Position numbers and translations under genes: made by a program. A model generated the notes under the pieces. That model saw nothing but the letters and a program-made list of their open reading frames with translations, did not search any database and had not been told where the DNA came from. From positions 46,882 through 110,881 of the forward strand of contig JAPFDS010000052.1 of the NCBI GenBank assembly GCA_026168805.1: DNA of 64,000 nt, read 5' to 3'. How positions within the stretch are numbered: the first letter of the stretch is position 1; the number at the start of each line of letters is the position of its first letter. Below are positions 29,968-38,454 of this stretch, one piece after another. The stretch comes from Caryophanales bacterium (GTDB taxonomy: Bacteria; Bacillota; Bacilli; Bacillales; Amphibacillaceae).

Positions 29968-30344
29968 ACCTCCCAGTGCGTGTAGCGATACTAATTGGAA
30001 GCTTCGGAGCCATTGGTGCCGCACTCAGAGCTGGAGTCACAGAATGGTTTTCGATGGTTAGCTTATTTCCTTTTGGTACATGGATGATCAACACCCTTGG
30101 TTCATTTTTATTAAGCTTGCTACTTTTCCATCCAACGTTTCGGTATCAAATAAGCCCAATGATTTATACAGCATTAACCGTCGGAGCCATTGGGTCCTTT
30201 ACTACTTTCTCCACAGTGACAGTAGAGACAGTTGATTTGTGGATGGCGAATCCTGTTCATGCACTGGTGTATGTTCTTGGAAATATACTTACAAGTGTCG
30301 GTGCTTGTTTGATTGGCTACTTTTTGGTGAAGGAGCGAGCGTAA
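29952..30344 (+). CDS. crcB1: Fluoride channel FluC, first subunit (CrcB1)
   Basis: A 130-aa protein with four membrane helices of the FluC/CrcB fluoride channel family. The family marks are GAIGAALRAGVTEWF and GSFTTFSTVTVET. In many Gram-positives two crcB genes encode antiparallel partners of a heterodimer, as here. ATG 29952 is used (GGAG 10 nt upstream); a TTG at 29943 is an alternative. It overlaps the end of zur by 16 bp, so it is translated with the zinc operon. Confidence 0.88.
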   Translation: MPKRINLPVRVAILIGSFGAIGAALRAGVTEWFSMVSLFPFGTWMINTLGSFLLSLLLFHPTFRYQISPMIYTALTVGAIGSFTTFSTVTVETVDLWMANPVHALVYVLGNILTSVGACLIGYFLVKERA

Positions 30345-30345
30345 T

Positions 30346-30687
30346 ATGCATATCCTACTAACAGCGGCTGGAGGGTTTTTGGGAAGCATCACCCGTTATT
30401 ACTGCTCCCTTATGTTCAAAAAGCCTGGATTACATACGTGGATGGTTAATATCATTGGCTCTATTTTACTCGGAATTATTACAAATATGTATATACATGG
30501 TCTACTATCTAGCCAGTTTTTTTCATTTCTTGGGGTTGGATTTTGTGGAGCTTTCACAACCTTTTCTACATTTGGGTATGAAACAACCCATTTTTTAATT
30601 GAAAAAAGATATGCCCTTGCCATCGTCTATGTAAGCACGATGATCATCACTTCTTTGGTAATCGTTTCCTTTATCTTGCAATATTAA
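30346..30687 (+). CDS. crcB2: Fluoride channel FluC, second subunit (CrcB2)
   Basis: A 113-aa four-helix FluC protein beginning one base after crcB1. Motifs: GGFLGSITRYYCS at the N-terminus and GFCGAFTTFSTFGYETTHF, with the phenylalanines and serine that line the fluoride path. It exports fluoride passively. No fluoride riboswitch is seen upstream of the pair. Confidence 0.9.
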   Translation: MHILLTAAGGFLGSITRYYCSLMFKKPGLHTWMVNIIGSILLGIITNMYIHGLLSSQFFSFLGVGFCGAFTTFSTFGYETTHFLIEKRYALAIVYVSTMIITSLVIVSFILQY

Positions 30688-30691
30688 AAAA

Positions 30692-30720
30692 CGAAGGAAT
30701 AACATATGGTCATTCCTTCG
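30692..30720. terminator. Bidirectional terminator between crcB2 and the DUF4129 gene
   Basis: CGAAGGAAT pairs with ATTCCTTCG across an 11-nt loop. On the minus strand it is followed by TTTTTT. The stem includes the last three codons of the DUF4129 gene and its stop; crcB2 ends just before it on the other strand. Confidence 0.82.
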
Positions 30721-31900
30721 CTCGGTCTTCTGCTGCTTTTTGAATGTGATGGAGCTTTTGCTTCAATTGTTCTGCCTCTTCTCTTGTCCCAACGTGCGTT
30801 CCATAACGCACCCGTTGGTACAGCTCAAAATCAATATCCCAACCTGCTCGTTTCACCCACTCCTCAATCGTCTCATCTTGCTTTCGCGCGTGTTCGGTTG
30901 CACTCATTTTCTTCTCAAATTGATATACTCTCTTTCGAACATGATCTTTTGGAGTAGGGATCCAACTACGAAAACGCTCTTTCCAAGATCCTTTCTTTTT
31001 AGCAACCCGACCGATGTCTTCATAGGTCACGTGTTCTTCATCAAATGTTTTTTGTTTGAAGCTCTTTTTCATTAAACGAATAATAAAGCGGATAATGAAA
31101 AAAGCAGCAATGATACAAATGATGATCAGCGCCCACGTTAATAGATCATCCATGAGCGTATGGGAATCATCATAATGCTCAGGTGGTGGCTCTTCCCCAG
31201 CCACCATCTCCGTACTTTCCTCATCTGCATCCCCTTCTGGAATTGGTATGAGACTCATTAAATACACGAAAAAACTTCCTACTTGAGCGAGAGCTGTTGT
31301 AATTATTCCCCAAACAAAACCAATGACTGCTCTCACACCATTAAACGAAAAATACATGGCTGTAATCGCTACAACAATCAACCCTACCATACTCGTTAAA
31401 AACCACGTACTTTTACCTCGTTTATCTTCTTTCGGCAGAACTGTCATGTTCCGGATCGTATTTCCAATAATTAATAACAGAAGAGTACTTACTACAAATA
31501 TAATAAAAGATACATCATGAATAAAAATCGGTATAAGAATCGATGCCGCTAAAATTACTCGTAAATACGTACCTTCATTTTCTAACTTATGTTCATTCCG
31601 TAATCGAATGGCACTGTACGTGAGCAATACGGCAAATACAATACTGATCCACAACGGAATAGCTAGTACATAAAATGATCCAGCAAGTATGGGAGCCACT
31701 AGTACATACGGTATGTAACTTGTTACACGATGCAACAACGCTACGTAGATACATGCAGCTACAATCGCAACTACACTATACGTCACGTACGGAACAGCAT
31801 CATAGTAAAAGTGAAAAATTGGAACAGATAAAAACAAAATGATAACAGCTTCTGCGATGAAGTGATATGCATAGGTAATCGTCATATAATTACGTTGCAT
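30710..31900 (-). CDS. DUF4129 domain membrane protein
   Basis: A 396-aa protein with about eight membrane segments in the first 235 residues, a Glu-rich loop, one more membrane helix (ALIIICIIAAFFIIRFIIRL), and a soluble C-terminus with the DUF4129 signature (RVYQFEKKMSATEHARKQDETIEEWVKRAG). It follows the DUF58 gene with an 11-bp overlap. In B. subtilis the third gene of the yeaC-yeaD-yebA set carries a transglutaminase-like domain; no such domain is evident here. Function unknown, possibly cell-envelope related. Confidence 0.72.
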   Translation of the reverse strand: MQRNYMTITYAYHFIAEAVIILFLSVPIFHFYYDAVPYVTYSVVAIVAACIYVALLHRVTSYIPYVLVAPILAGSFYVLAIPLWISIVFAVLLTYSAIRLRNEHKLENEGTYLRVILAASILIPIFIHDVSFIIFVVSTLLLLIIGNTIRNMTVLPKEDKRGKSTWFLTSMVGLIVVAITAMYFSFNGVRAVIGFVWGIITTALAQVGSFFVYLMSLIPIPEGDADEESTEMVAGEEPPPEHYDDSHTLMDDLLTWALIIICIIAAFFIIRFIIRLMKKSFKQKTFDEEHVTYEDIGRVAKKKGSWKERFRSWIPTPKDHVRKRVYQFEKKMSATEHARKQDETIEEWVKRAGWDIDFELYQRVRYGTHVGTREEAEQLKQKLHHIQKAAEDRAKE

Positions 31901-33083
31901 GAGTAATCACTTCCTTCGTCATTTTTTGTAAGTCGCCATCTTCATCGATGTGTAACACCGGCTTATGTGTCCCGACAATATTTTGAATGACCGCGTATTC
32001 TTCAGCGGACATCTCCCCAATGTAAACGATCGTATGCGCTCTTGCTAATTGCTCCCGGACAGATAACATCACTTGCGTCATTCTCGATGTAATCCCATGG
32101 CGATCAATACGTGCCAAAATATCCAATGTCTGAATAAAATGGGTGTTTCCTTCGCCTTGCTTTTGATAAATAAATGGTGTTTTCCCTAACCTTCTCGCAT
32201 TCACGACCATTTCATATGGTAGTCCTTGCTTGTGAATATCGTTCGTTAAAAATGCTGCATACGAAAGCAAGTCTTCCATAATATCTATGCGAAGATCTCT
32301 CACTTGAATGTTTACAAGAATGAAAAAAGAACGATCAATGACTCGCTCGTATTCATTTGTTTGCAATTCACCAGTTTTGGCCGAAGCATTCCAATTAATC
32401 CGGTGAAAAGGGTCAGATGGAACATAATCCCTTGTCCCTATGATGCTTTGAATATCTTCATAAGGCGAAAAACGAACCCGCTGTTCTCCAGGCAAATCAT
32501 GTCTCAACTGTTCTATCCCTTTCACTTCCTTCATCTCAGGAAAGACAACAATTTCTTGATGTAAAAAAGGTACATACGTTAATTCCACAGAATCAAAATT
32601 AATTAAGTGTGGAAAGCGGTACTTTAATTGATAGATTCGAGCGACTCCGCGTCGTTCAGTGTCCATTTCAATCTGAACCCGCGTTTTCTTTTTTCCCATA
32701 AAAGATGCAGGTATTTTAATACTCGTGCGCTCGCCAACCTTTACATGTTCATGCATATTCGTAGATACGACATCATTGATCGATAACTCAATAAAGCCAT
32801 TAATATATGGTAAAATCGAGTGGTTCGAAATGAGCAATTCTAATGTAACTTCTTCGTTCGGGAACGATCGGACAATCGTGCGATCATTTTTAACGTCTAG
32901 CTTTTTACCGACCGCTCGTTGGTACAGCTCTGTCAACAATAAGTACACGACAAAAATTCCAACAATGACGAATAACAATGGTTTCTTCATAATAAGACTG
33001 ATCAAAGATATAACAATAATTCCGATCATAAAATAATCCAAGTTTTTTTGCATGTCTACTTGAAAATGTTTTTTCCAATTCAT
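31890..33083 (-). CDS. DUF58 domain protein (YeaD-like)
   Basis: A 397-aa protein with two N-terminal membrane segments (about residues 15-48) and a DUF58 domain, recognised from GTRDYVPSDPFHRINWNASAKTGELQTNEYE. DUF58 proteins have a von Willebrand-like fold and accompany MoxR ATPases. The ATG overlaps the stop of the MoxR gene by 4 bp and its 3' end overlaps the next gene. Confidence 0.83.
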   Translation of the reverse strand: MNWKKHFQVDMQKNLDYFMIGIIVISLISLIMKKPLLFVIVGIFVVYLLLTELYQRAVGKKLDVKNDRTIVRSFPNEEVTLELLISNHSILPYINGFIELSINDVVSTNMHEHVKVGERTSIKIPASFMGKKKTRVQIEMDTERRGVARIYQLKYRFPHLINFDSVELTYVPFLHQEIVVFPEMKEVKGIEQLRHDLPGEQRVRFSPYEDIQSIIGTRDYVPSDPFHRINWNASAKTGELQTNEYERVIDRSFFILVNIQVRDLRIDIMEDLLSYAAFLTNDIHKQGLPYEMVVNARRLGKTPFIYQKQGEGNTHFIQTLDILARIDRHGITSRMTQVMLSVREQLARAHTIVYIGEMSAEEYAVIQNIVGTHKPVLHIDEDGDLQKMTKEVITHAT

Positions 33084-34024
33084 CGTTTAGCCGCCTCAAA
33101 CTCCACCGGAACGGATACACTATTTTCAATTTCCTCTACCACTTGTTCGACTGTTTTTCTCATTTCTCCTTCCATTGTTAAAATGAGACGATGTGCAAAC
33201 ACATATGGAATCAGTTGTTTCACGTCTTCAGGAGTTACATATGTACGTTCATGGATGAGCGCCCGAGCTTGTGCAGCACGCATACATGCGAGCATTCCGC
33301 GAGGGCTAATTCCGATTGCAACATCTTGATGTTCCCTACTTGCATGAATCAGTTCTACAATATATGTATATACAGGCTTGGTAATTTCAATATGTTTCAC
33401 TTCTTTTTGTAATTGAACAATCTCTTCTGAAGACACTTGTGCAGTGAGTGCGTCATATGGATCTTCTTCACGATACGTCGTTAAAATATGCATATCCTCT
33501 TCTATTGTTGGATAATCAATCGACACTTTAAATAAAAATCGATCTAATTGAGCTTCTGGTAGAGGAAATGTTCCATAACTACTTTCAACCGGGTTTTGAG
33601 TTGCAATGACGATAAACGGTCGCTCGACCTCAATCGTTTCACTGTCAATCGTCGTTTGTCTCTCTTCCATCACTTCGAGTAAACTTGATTGTGTTTTAGG
33701 TGTAGCACGGTTAATTTCATCCGCTAACAATACATTCGTAACAACCGGTCCCACACGAAGCTCAAAATCCTCTGTCTTTGGGTTAAAAAATCGAATGCCG
33801 GTGACATCACTTGGTAGCACATCCGGTGTACACTGAATCCGTTTAAAGTCTCCCTCAATCACTTTCGCAAAACTTTTTGCTAGTTTTGTTTTACCCGTTC
33901 CTGGGACACTTTCAAACAACACGTGACCTTCAGCTAATAGTGCCACCCACATCAGATCAATGACTTCTTCATTTCCTAAAATAACTTCTTCCATTGCTTG
34001 TTTCGCTTTTTGTAAAGATTCCAT
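33080..34024 (-). CDS. MoxR family AAA ATPase (YeaC-like)
   Basis: A 314-aa AAA+ ATPase. Walker A is ESVPGTGKTKLAKS, Walker B VLLADEINRATPKTQSSLLE, with the sensor region FIVIATQNPVE and the MoxR-specific C-terminal helices. MoxR ATPases act as chaperones, often with VWA or DUF58 partners, as here. ATG 34024 is preferred: GGAGAG lies 9 nt upstream; an earlier in-frame ATG at 34048 is less well placed. First gene of a three-gene coupled operon. Confidence 0.87.
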   Translation of the reverse strand: MESLQKAKQAMEEVILGNEEVIDLMWVALLAEGHVLFESVPGTGKTKLAKSFAKVIEGDFKRIQCTPDVLPSDVTGIRFFNPKTEDFELRVGPVVTNVLLADEINRATPKTQSSLLEVMEERQTTIDSETIEVERPFIVIATQNPVESSYGTFPLPEAQLDRFLFKVSIDYPTIEEDMHILTTYREEDPYDALTAQVSSEEIVQLQKEVKHIEITKPVYTYIVELIHASREHQDVAIGISPRGMLACMRAAQARALIHERTYVTPEDVKQLIPYVFAHRLILTMEGEMRKTVEQVVEEIENSVSVPVEFEAAKR

Positions 34025-34065
34025 ATTCCACAACTCTCCTTTAATCATTAAGATAACGCTTTCAT

Positions 34066-34084
34066 TTTACGTATTATGAAATGC
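34066..34084 (-). repeat. Partial MITE-like end
   Basis: TTTACGTATTATGAAATGCT resembles the right end of copies B and D of the MITE-like family at 203, 3376, 6015 and 7527. No left end is found nearby, so this is at most a remnant. Confidence 0.4.
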
Positions 34085-34153
34085 TTTAATTTGTAAGAAT
34101 ATTACTATAATAGCATATGAGAGAAAAAGAAGAAACTTTCATAACATACAAAT

Positions 34154-34182
34154 AAGAAGATGCACGCTTTTGTGCATCTTCT
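34154..34182 (-). terminator. Terminator of the nitroreductase gene
   Basis: AGAAGATGCAC pairs with GTGCATCTTCT across a GCTTTT loop. It lies about 20 bp after the nitroreductase stop on the minus strand, with only a short T run. Confidence 0.65.
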
Positions 34183-34204
34183 CATGTACATTATACGTAA
34201 CTCT

Positions 34205-34789
34205 TTACGAATACAATCCTTCATGAATAAAGGTATCTATTGTATGTCTGCCTGATTTCTTTTCTCGTTGTTGTAAACTCTCTGGCAATGATTCTGTATC
34301 CCCATGGTACCCAAGAGCTACCATGGCAAATACTTCATGTCCATCTGGTATTTGCAACACTTCTTTTGCTTTTTCTCGGTTGAAGCCACCCATTGCATGT
34401 GTCACAAGACCTTTTCGGTTAGCTTCTAACGCTAAAAATCCCCAAGCTGCTCCTGTATCAAATGCGTGTGTTGGATTAATATCATTACTATCTTCACTCC
34501 AGCGCTTATTCGCAACAATTGCAATAAGGACCGGCGCTTTTTTACACCAAGACGTATTTCCATCATTGATAAATGTTAAAAATGTGTCACGGTCTTCTTC
34601 ATTCATCGCATAGACAAAACGCCATGGTTGCTTATTCGCTGCGGATGGAGCCCATCTTGCAGCTTCAAACACACTAAATAACGTCTCTTTTTCTACCTTT
34701 TTATCTGAAAAAGCACGAGGAGACCAACGATTAATATATATATCATCTATTGGATAATCTGCTTTTCGTTCAGTAAACTCTTTCGACAT
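34205..34789 (-). CDS. Nitroreductase family protein
   Basis: A 194-aa FMN-dependent nitroreductase-fold protein. Typical features: RWSPRAFSDKKVEKETL with the FMN-phosphate binding arginines, ARWAPSAANKQPWRFVY, and a late GGFNREKAKEVLQIPDGHE. The family reduces nitroaromatics, quinones or enoates with NAD(P)H; the natural substrate cannot be told. Single gene with its own terminator. Confidence 0.87.
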   Translation of the reverse strand: MSKEFTERKADYPIDDIYINRWSPRAFSDKKVEKETLFSVFEAARWAPSAANKQPWRFVYAMNEEDRDTFLTFINDGNTSWCKKAPVLIAIVANKRWSEDSNDINPTHAFDTGAAWGFLALEANRKGLVTHAMGGFNREKAKEVLQIPDGHEVFAMVALGYHGDTESLPESLQQREKKSGRHTIDTFIHEGLYS

Positions 34790-34880
34790 TCGTTCGTCCT
34801 CCTTAATATGAATTCATTGTACATGCATATCATAGGAGTTTTATAGTATACATTCAAATAATAGCATGAAAATAGACAGC

Positions 34881-34914
34881 AAAAAACCGTATCTAATTCA
34901 ATAGATACGGTTTG
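34881..34914 (-). terminator. Terminator of the CwlO-like gene
   Basis: AAACCGTATCTA pairs with TAGATACGGTTT; on the minus strand it is followed by TTTTTTGC, six bases after the stop. Confidence 0.88.
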
Positions 34915-34920
34915 AATGGT

Positions 34921-36186
34921 TTAGTTTACACGACGAACGTGTCCTTTAAATGCGCCACTCCAATAGCTGTTTGTTTGTAGGTTTGAAATTCCAACTCCAG
35001 TAGAACTTTGTGATCCAATGAAGTTCCCATTTCCTAAGTATATTGCAACGTGTCCGTCTGCCTTATACGTATCGAAGAACACTAAATCACCAGGTTGTGC
35101 TTCAGAAAGTGGAATTTTAGTTCCAACTCCACTAAGATCTGAAGTTGTTGATGGAATACTTTGACCTGATTCACCGTATGCCCAAGATACAAATCCTGAA
35201 CAGTCAAATCCAGTTGAAGGGCTCTTTCCACCCCATACATACGTATTTTGAATTCCTAATTGGCTATGAGCAGCATCAATTGCATTACTTGATCCGCCAC
35301 TTGCAGCTGGTACATTTTTTGGTTGTTCTTCACTTAAGGTAGATGTGTCTCCACCGTTGTTTGAAGAGCCTTCGTTATTTGAAGAACCTTCATTGTTACT
35401 TGAAGCTACTACTGGATTACGTGCTTCACTTAATTCACGAGAAACTTGTGCTTCGAGTGAAGATAGATCGCTATCTTCCGTCTCTAATTTAGCTACTGTT
35501 TTCGTCAGCTTCTTCTCTTGTTTCTTTAAAGATTTTTCATTTTCTTCTTTTGTTTCTTTTTGACCTTCAATAACTGCTACCATTTCTTGGAGGTCTTCTT
35601 TTAATTCTTCTTGTTCACTAAGTTTTTCTTCTACTTCATCTTGCACAACGATTACTTTATCTTTATCTTCTTCTAGATCCTCCATTAATTGTTGATCCGA
35701 AGTTGTTATTTTTGTCACAGCTGAAATTCTACTGATGAAATCTCCGAAGTCATCTGATCCAAAAAGAACATCGATAAAACTAATATTTCCACCATTTTGT
35801 TGATAGGAAGAAATTCTGTCTTTTAAGATGTTATCACGTTTCTCGATACTTGCTTCTAATTCATCAATTTCTTCTTCAAGTTCTGTGATTTCATCTTCAT
35901 GTTCTTTGATCGTATCTTCAGTTTCATCTAAAACGAGGTTGTTTTTCTCTTGAGCTTCTTCAAGTTCTTTAATCTCTGATTTCAATTCTTCGAGATCTAT
36001 GAGGATGTCAGCAATTTCCGCATCGGCCTTTGATAGGTCCTTTTTAATATCCTCCCGTTTTTGTTCGATGTCTGTTTGTTTCTCTTCTAAATCTGTAACA
36101 TTTTCTGCATGAGCTACATCTCCAAAAACTGCACTCGATAAGCCTACTACAGCAACTGTAGTTAAAGTAAGTAAAGATTTTTTCAA
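34921..36186 (-). CDS. CwlO-like NlpC/P60 D,L-endopeptidase
   Basis: A 421-aa secreted cell wall hydrolase. It starts at TTG 36186, with GGGGAG 6 nt upstream, giving a signal peptide MKKSLLTLTTVAVVGLSSAV with cleavage after AHA. Residues ~30-250 form a long coiled coil (DLEEKQTDIEQKREDIKKDL and onward), then a low-complexity EGSSNNEGSSNNGG linker, then a C-terminal NlpC/P60 domain with catalytic Cys in FDCSGFVSWAY and His in DGHVAIYLGNG. This is the architecture of B. subtilis CwlO, which cuts D-Glu-mDAP bonds during elongation and is controlled by FtsEX through its coiled coil. Confidence 0.88.
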   Translation of the reverse strand: MKKSLLTLTTVAVVGLSSAVFGDVAHAENVTDLEEKQTDIEQKREDIKKDLSKADAEIADILIDLEELKSEIKELEEAQEKNNLVLDETEDTIKEHEDEITELEEEIDELEASIEKRDNILKDRISSYQQNGGNISFIDVLFGSDDFGDFISRISAVTKITTSDQQLMEDLEEDKDKVIVVQDEVEEKLSEQEELKEDLQEMVAVIEGQKETKEENEKSLKKQEKKLTKTVAKLETEDSDLSSLEAQVSRELSEARNPVVASSNNEGSSNNEGSSNNGGDTSTLSEEQPKNVPAASGGSSNAIDAAHSQLGIQNTYVWGGKSPSTGFDCSGFVSWAYGESGQSIPSTTSDLSGVGTKIPLSEAQPGDLVFFDTYKADGHVAIYLGNGNFIGSQSSTGVGISNLQTNSYWSGAFKGHVRRVN

Positions 36187-36647
36187 TACTGTCTCCCCGC
36201 TTCCATCATATTGTTTCTGTGTTGTCTCTATGTATGTCTTAAGTATGTATTTTCCGATTGTTAGTTGATTTTTGTGAGTAATTAGTAGTGCATCTTTCTC
36301 AACCACAATTCACACTATAACACGTGAAAGTAACATGCGTGTAATAGTTATATTACAATTGTATTTCATTTTAATAGATTCCCACTCGCTTTCCGATAAA
36401 ATATATTCACACATACTCTCTAAAGGTCCCCCTTACTTACATTACCTCAGGTTTACTTCAATTTTACCTTTGTAACATTTCTCTATTACACTTCTACCTG
36501 TAACCGTTTACTTTTATATAATTATACTCAAAACTCGTATAATTGATAGCGATTTCAATATATGTTTTACTAGTTTACTATTTTGTTTAAAAAAACAACA
36601 AAACAACAGGTCACGTTTCATATACGTAACCTGTTGTTCGTATGGGT
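36187..36647. other. 461-bp non-coding region upstream of the CwlO-like gene
   Basis: Contains the terminator of the M42 peptidase gene (36597-36638) and about 400 bp of AT-rich sequence upstream of the CwlO-like gene. Half-sites like TGTAAT and TGTTAC occur on the minus strand but with a 7-bp gap, not the 5-bp gap of WalR sites. No confident promoter is called. Confidence 0.5.
36597..36638 (-). terminator. Terminator of the M42 aminopeptidase gene
   Basis: AACAACAGGTTACGTAT pairs with ACGTGACCTGTTGTT on the minus strand, followed by TTGTTGTTTTTTT. Confidence 0.85.
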
Positions 36648-37700
36648 TTAATATTTCACTAGTTCAGAACGCACGTATGCATACAATAGTTCCTCTGTGC
36701 ACTTTAATGAGGATTCATGGGTTCTTTCAAACGCATGGGACGAGTCAATGCCTGGACCAACAAGTCCATGGACAATATCATGACCTGCTCGAATAGCAGC
36801 CGAAGCATCTGATCCGTAATATGGATAAATATCTAACTTGTATCCAATATCATTTTCTTTTGCGAGTTGGACGAGATTGTTCCGTAATCCTAGATGGTAT
36901 GGTCCACTCGCATCTTTCACACAAATGGAAACCGTATATTCATCTGTTGACTGTCCGTCCCCCATTGCTCCCATATCTACAGCCAAATATTCCACTGTTT
37001 CCGCTGGGATGTTTGAGTTTCCACCATAGCCAATTTCTTCATTATTGGAAATTAAGAAATGTGTCGTATATGGGAGTTTATCCCCTGTTTCTTGCAGACG
37101 TTTAATAAGTTGCATTACGATCGCAACACTTGCTTTGTCATCTAAATGACGTGATTTAATAAATCCATTTTCCGTCCGTTCTACCCGTGGGGCAAAGGAA
37201 ACAAAATCTCCTACTTCAATTCCTAAAGCGCGAACTTCTTCCGCATTTTCTACTTTCGCGTCAATCCGAACTTCCATATTATTTTGATTTCGCTCTGCTG
37301 TTCCTGCATCTTTATACACATGAACAGACGTTTGACGCATTAAAATCGTCCCAGTAAATGTGCCATCAGTCGTGTGGATTGTACAATATTCTCCTTCAAT
37401 GGAATTAAATTGAAATCCTCCAATGAGATCCAGCTTCAGTCGTCCATTGCCTTTTACTTCTTTAACCATCGCTCCAAGTGTATCTACGTGCGCTGTCAAC
37501 ATCCGGTGCTGGGAAGAATCTTCTCCTTCTAACGTGGCAATCAATCCACCTTTACGATTACGATTCGTTGGAACGTCGAGGTCTTTCAAATGATTTTCTA
37601 CAAACGTAATCACATCATCCGTAAATCCGGATGGACTTGGTATTTGAACAAGCTTTTCAATGAGATCAAGTGTTTCTTCTGTATTTGGATATGTTGTCAT
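36648..37700 (-). CDS. M42 family metallo-aminopeptidase
   Basis: A 350-aa dinuclear zinc peptidase of family M42 (glutamyl aminopeptidase/deblocking aminopeptidase group), cytoplasmic. Metal ligands lie in LTAHVDTLGAM (His, Asp), SRHLDDKASVAI (bridging Asp), SNNEEIGYGG (catalytic Glu pair), LAVDMGAMG (Asp) and the C-terminal SSHAFERTHE (His). PSPSGFT near the N-terminus is a typical family start. The peptide preference cannot be read from sequence. Confidence 0.87.
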   Translation of the reverse strand: MTTYPNTEETLDLIEKLVQIPSPSGFTDDVITFVENHLKDLDVPTNRNRKGGLIATLEGEDSSQHRMLTAHVDTLGAMVKEVKGNGRLKLDLIGGFQFNSIEGEYCTIHTTDGTFTGTILMRQTSVHVYKDAGTAERNQNNMEVRIDAKVENAEEVRALGIEVGDFVSFAPRVERTENGFIKSRHLDDKASVAIVMQLIKRLQETGDKLPYTTHFLISNNEEIGYGGNSNIPAETVEYLAVDMGAMGDGQSTDEYTVSICVKDASGPYHLGLRNNLVQLAKENDIGYKLDIYPYYGSDASAAIRAGHDIVHGLVGPGIDSSHAFERTHESSLKCTEELLYAYVRSELVKY

Positions 37701-37914
37701 TGCATTGCCTCCCTAGTGATTATGTATTGTATATAGTTTAGTCGTTTGTTGAAGGGTTTGGCAAATGTGAAGTGCTTTTGAAAACACGCAAGCATTTCAA
37801 CGTGGTATGCGTAGCAGGAATAATCATTTGTACACACATAAATGCTTTTTCACTTTGCCCCTTTGAATTACGTATGATACGCTAAAATTATCTTGATAAA
37901 AGGAGGTAGTTCCT

Positions 37915-38163
37915 ATGGATGTATTCATTCCAATTATAGTAGGAGTAATCATTAATATACTCGTCTACATTATTGGACTAAAAGTACTAAAAAACCCTCA
38001 AACAGCGAGTGTAGTTCTTTTTGCATCAACTGGGTTAGCAGTGATTGCTTCATTCATTGTAGGCGGTTTTGCTGGTATGGGCATCATTGTCATAGCTCTA
38101 GGCATGTTATTAACGGCGGTATTCTTCTCAATACTACATTTAATTCGAACAAGAGCTGTTTAA
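37915..38163 (+). CDS. Small YesK-like membrane protein
   Basis: An 82-aa protein with three hydrophobic segments (FIPIIVGVIINILVYIIGL, SVVLFASTGLAVIASFIVGG, MGIIVIALGMLLTAVFFSIL). AAAAGGAGG precedes the ATG. It resembles YesK-type small membrane proteins in size and topology; function unknown. Single gene. Confidence 0.65.
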   Translation: MDVFIPIIVGVIINILVYIIGLKVLKNPQTASVVLFASTGLAVIASFIVGGFAGMGIIVIALGMLLTAVFFSILHLIRTRAV

Positions 38164-38387
38164 TACCTATTCAAAGCAATATCTTACATTCAGTACGAGC
38201 TTTGTCTTTGAACCGAGCCGAATAATATTGAAAATCATAACATATCTATGAACCTCTTCACACAATCATCATTGACAATCAGCCTACTCAGATCCATTAA
38301 ATTTTATTCGGCTTCCTTTTATAGAACACTCCTGCACCAATCCCTTCATTAGAAATTACACCGATTTTCTTAACTATTTTCATAGAC

Positions 38388-38423
38388 AAACAAGCCTATC
38401 TATGTGATTAGATAGGCTTGTTT
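38388..38423 (-). terminator. Terminator of brnQ
   Basis: AAACAAGCCTATCTA pairs perfectly with TAGATAGGCTTGTTT across a 6-nt loop, about 30 bp after the brnQ stop. It is symmetric and may act both ways, though T runs are short. Confidence 0.8.
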
Positions 38424-38454
38424 GAATCATATGCTATTATTCAGCGAATCTATA

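Noticed and set aside
29900..30000. Fluoride riboswitch before crcB
   Set aside because: The upstream sequence is zur coding sequence and shows no fluoride aptamer pattern.
36300..36500. WalR boxes before the CwlO-like gene
   Set aside because: TGTWAH half-sites occur in pairs, but with 7-bp gaps where WalR needs 5; not called.
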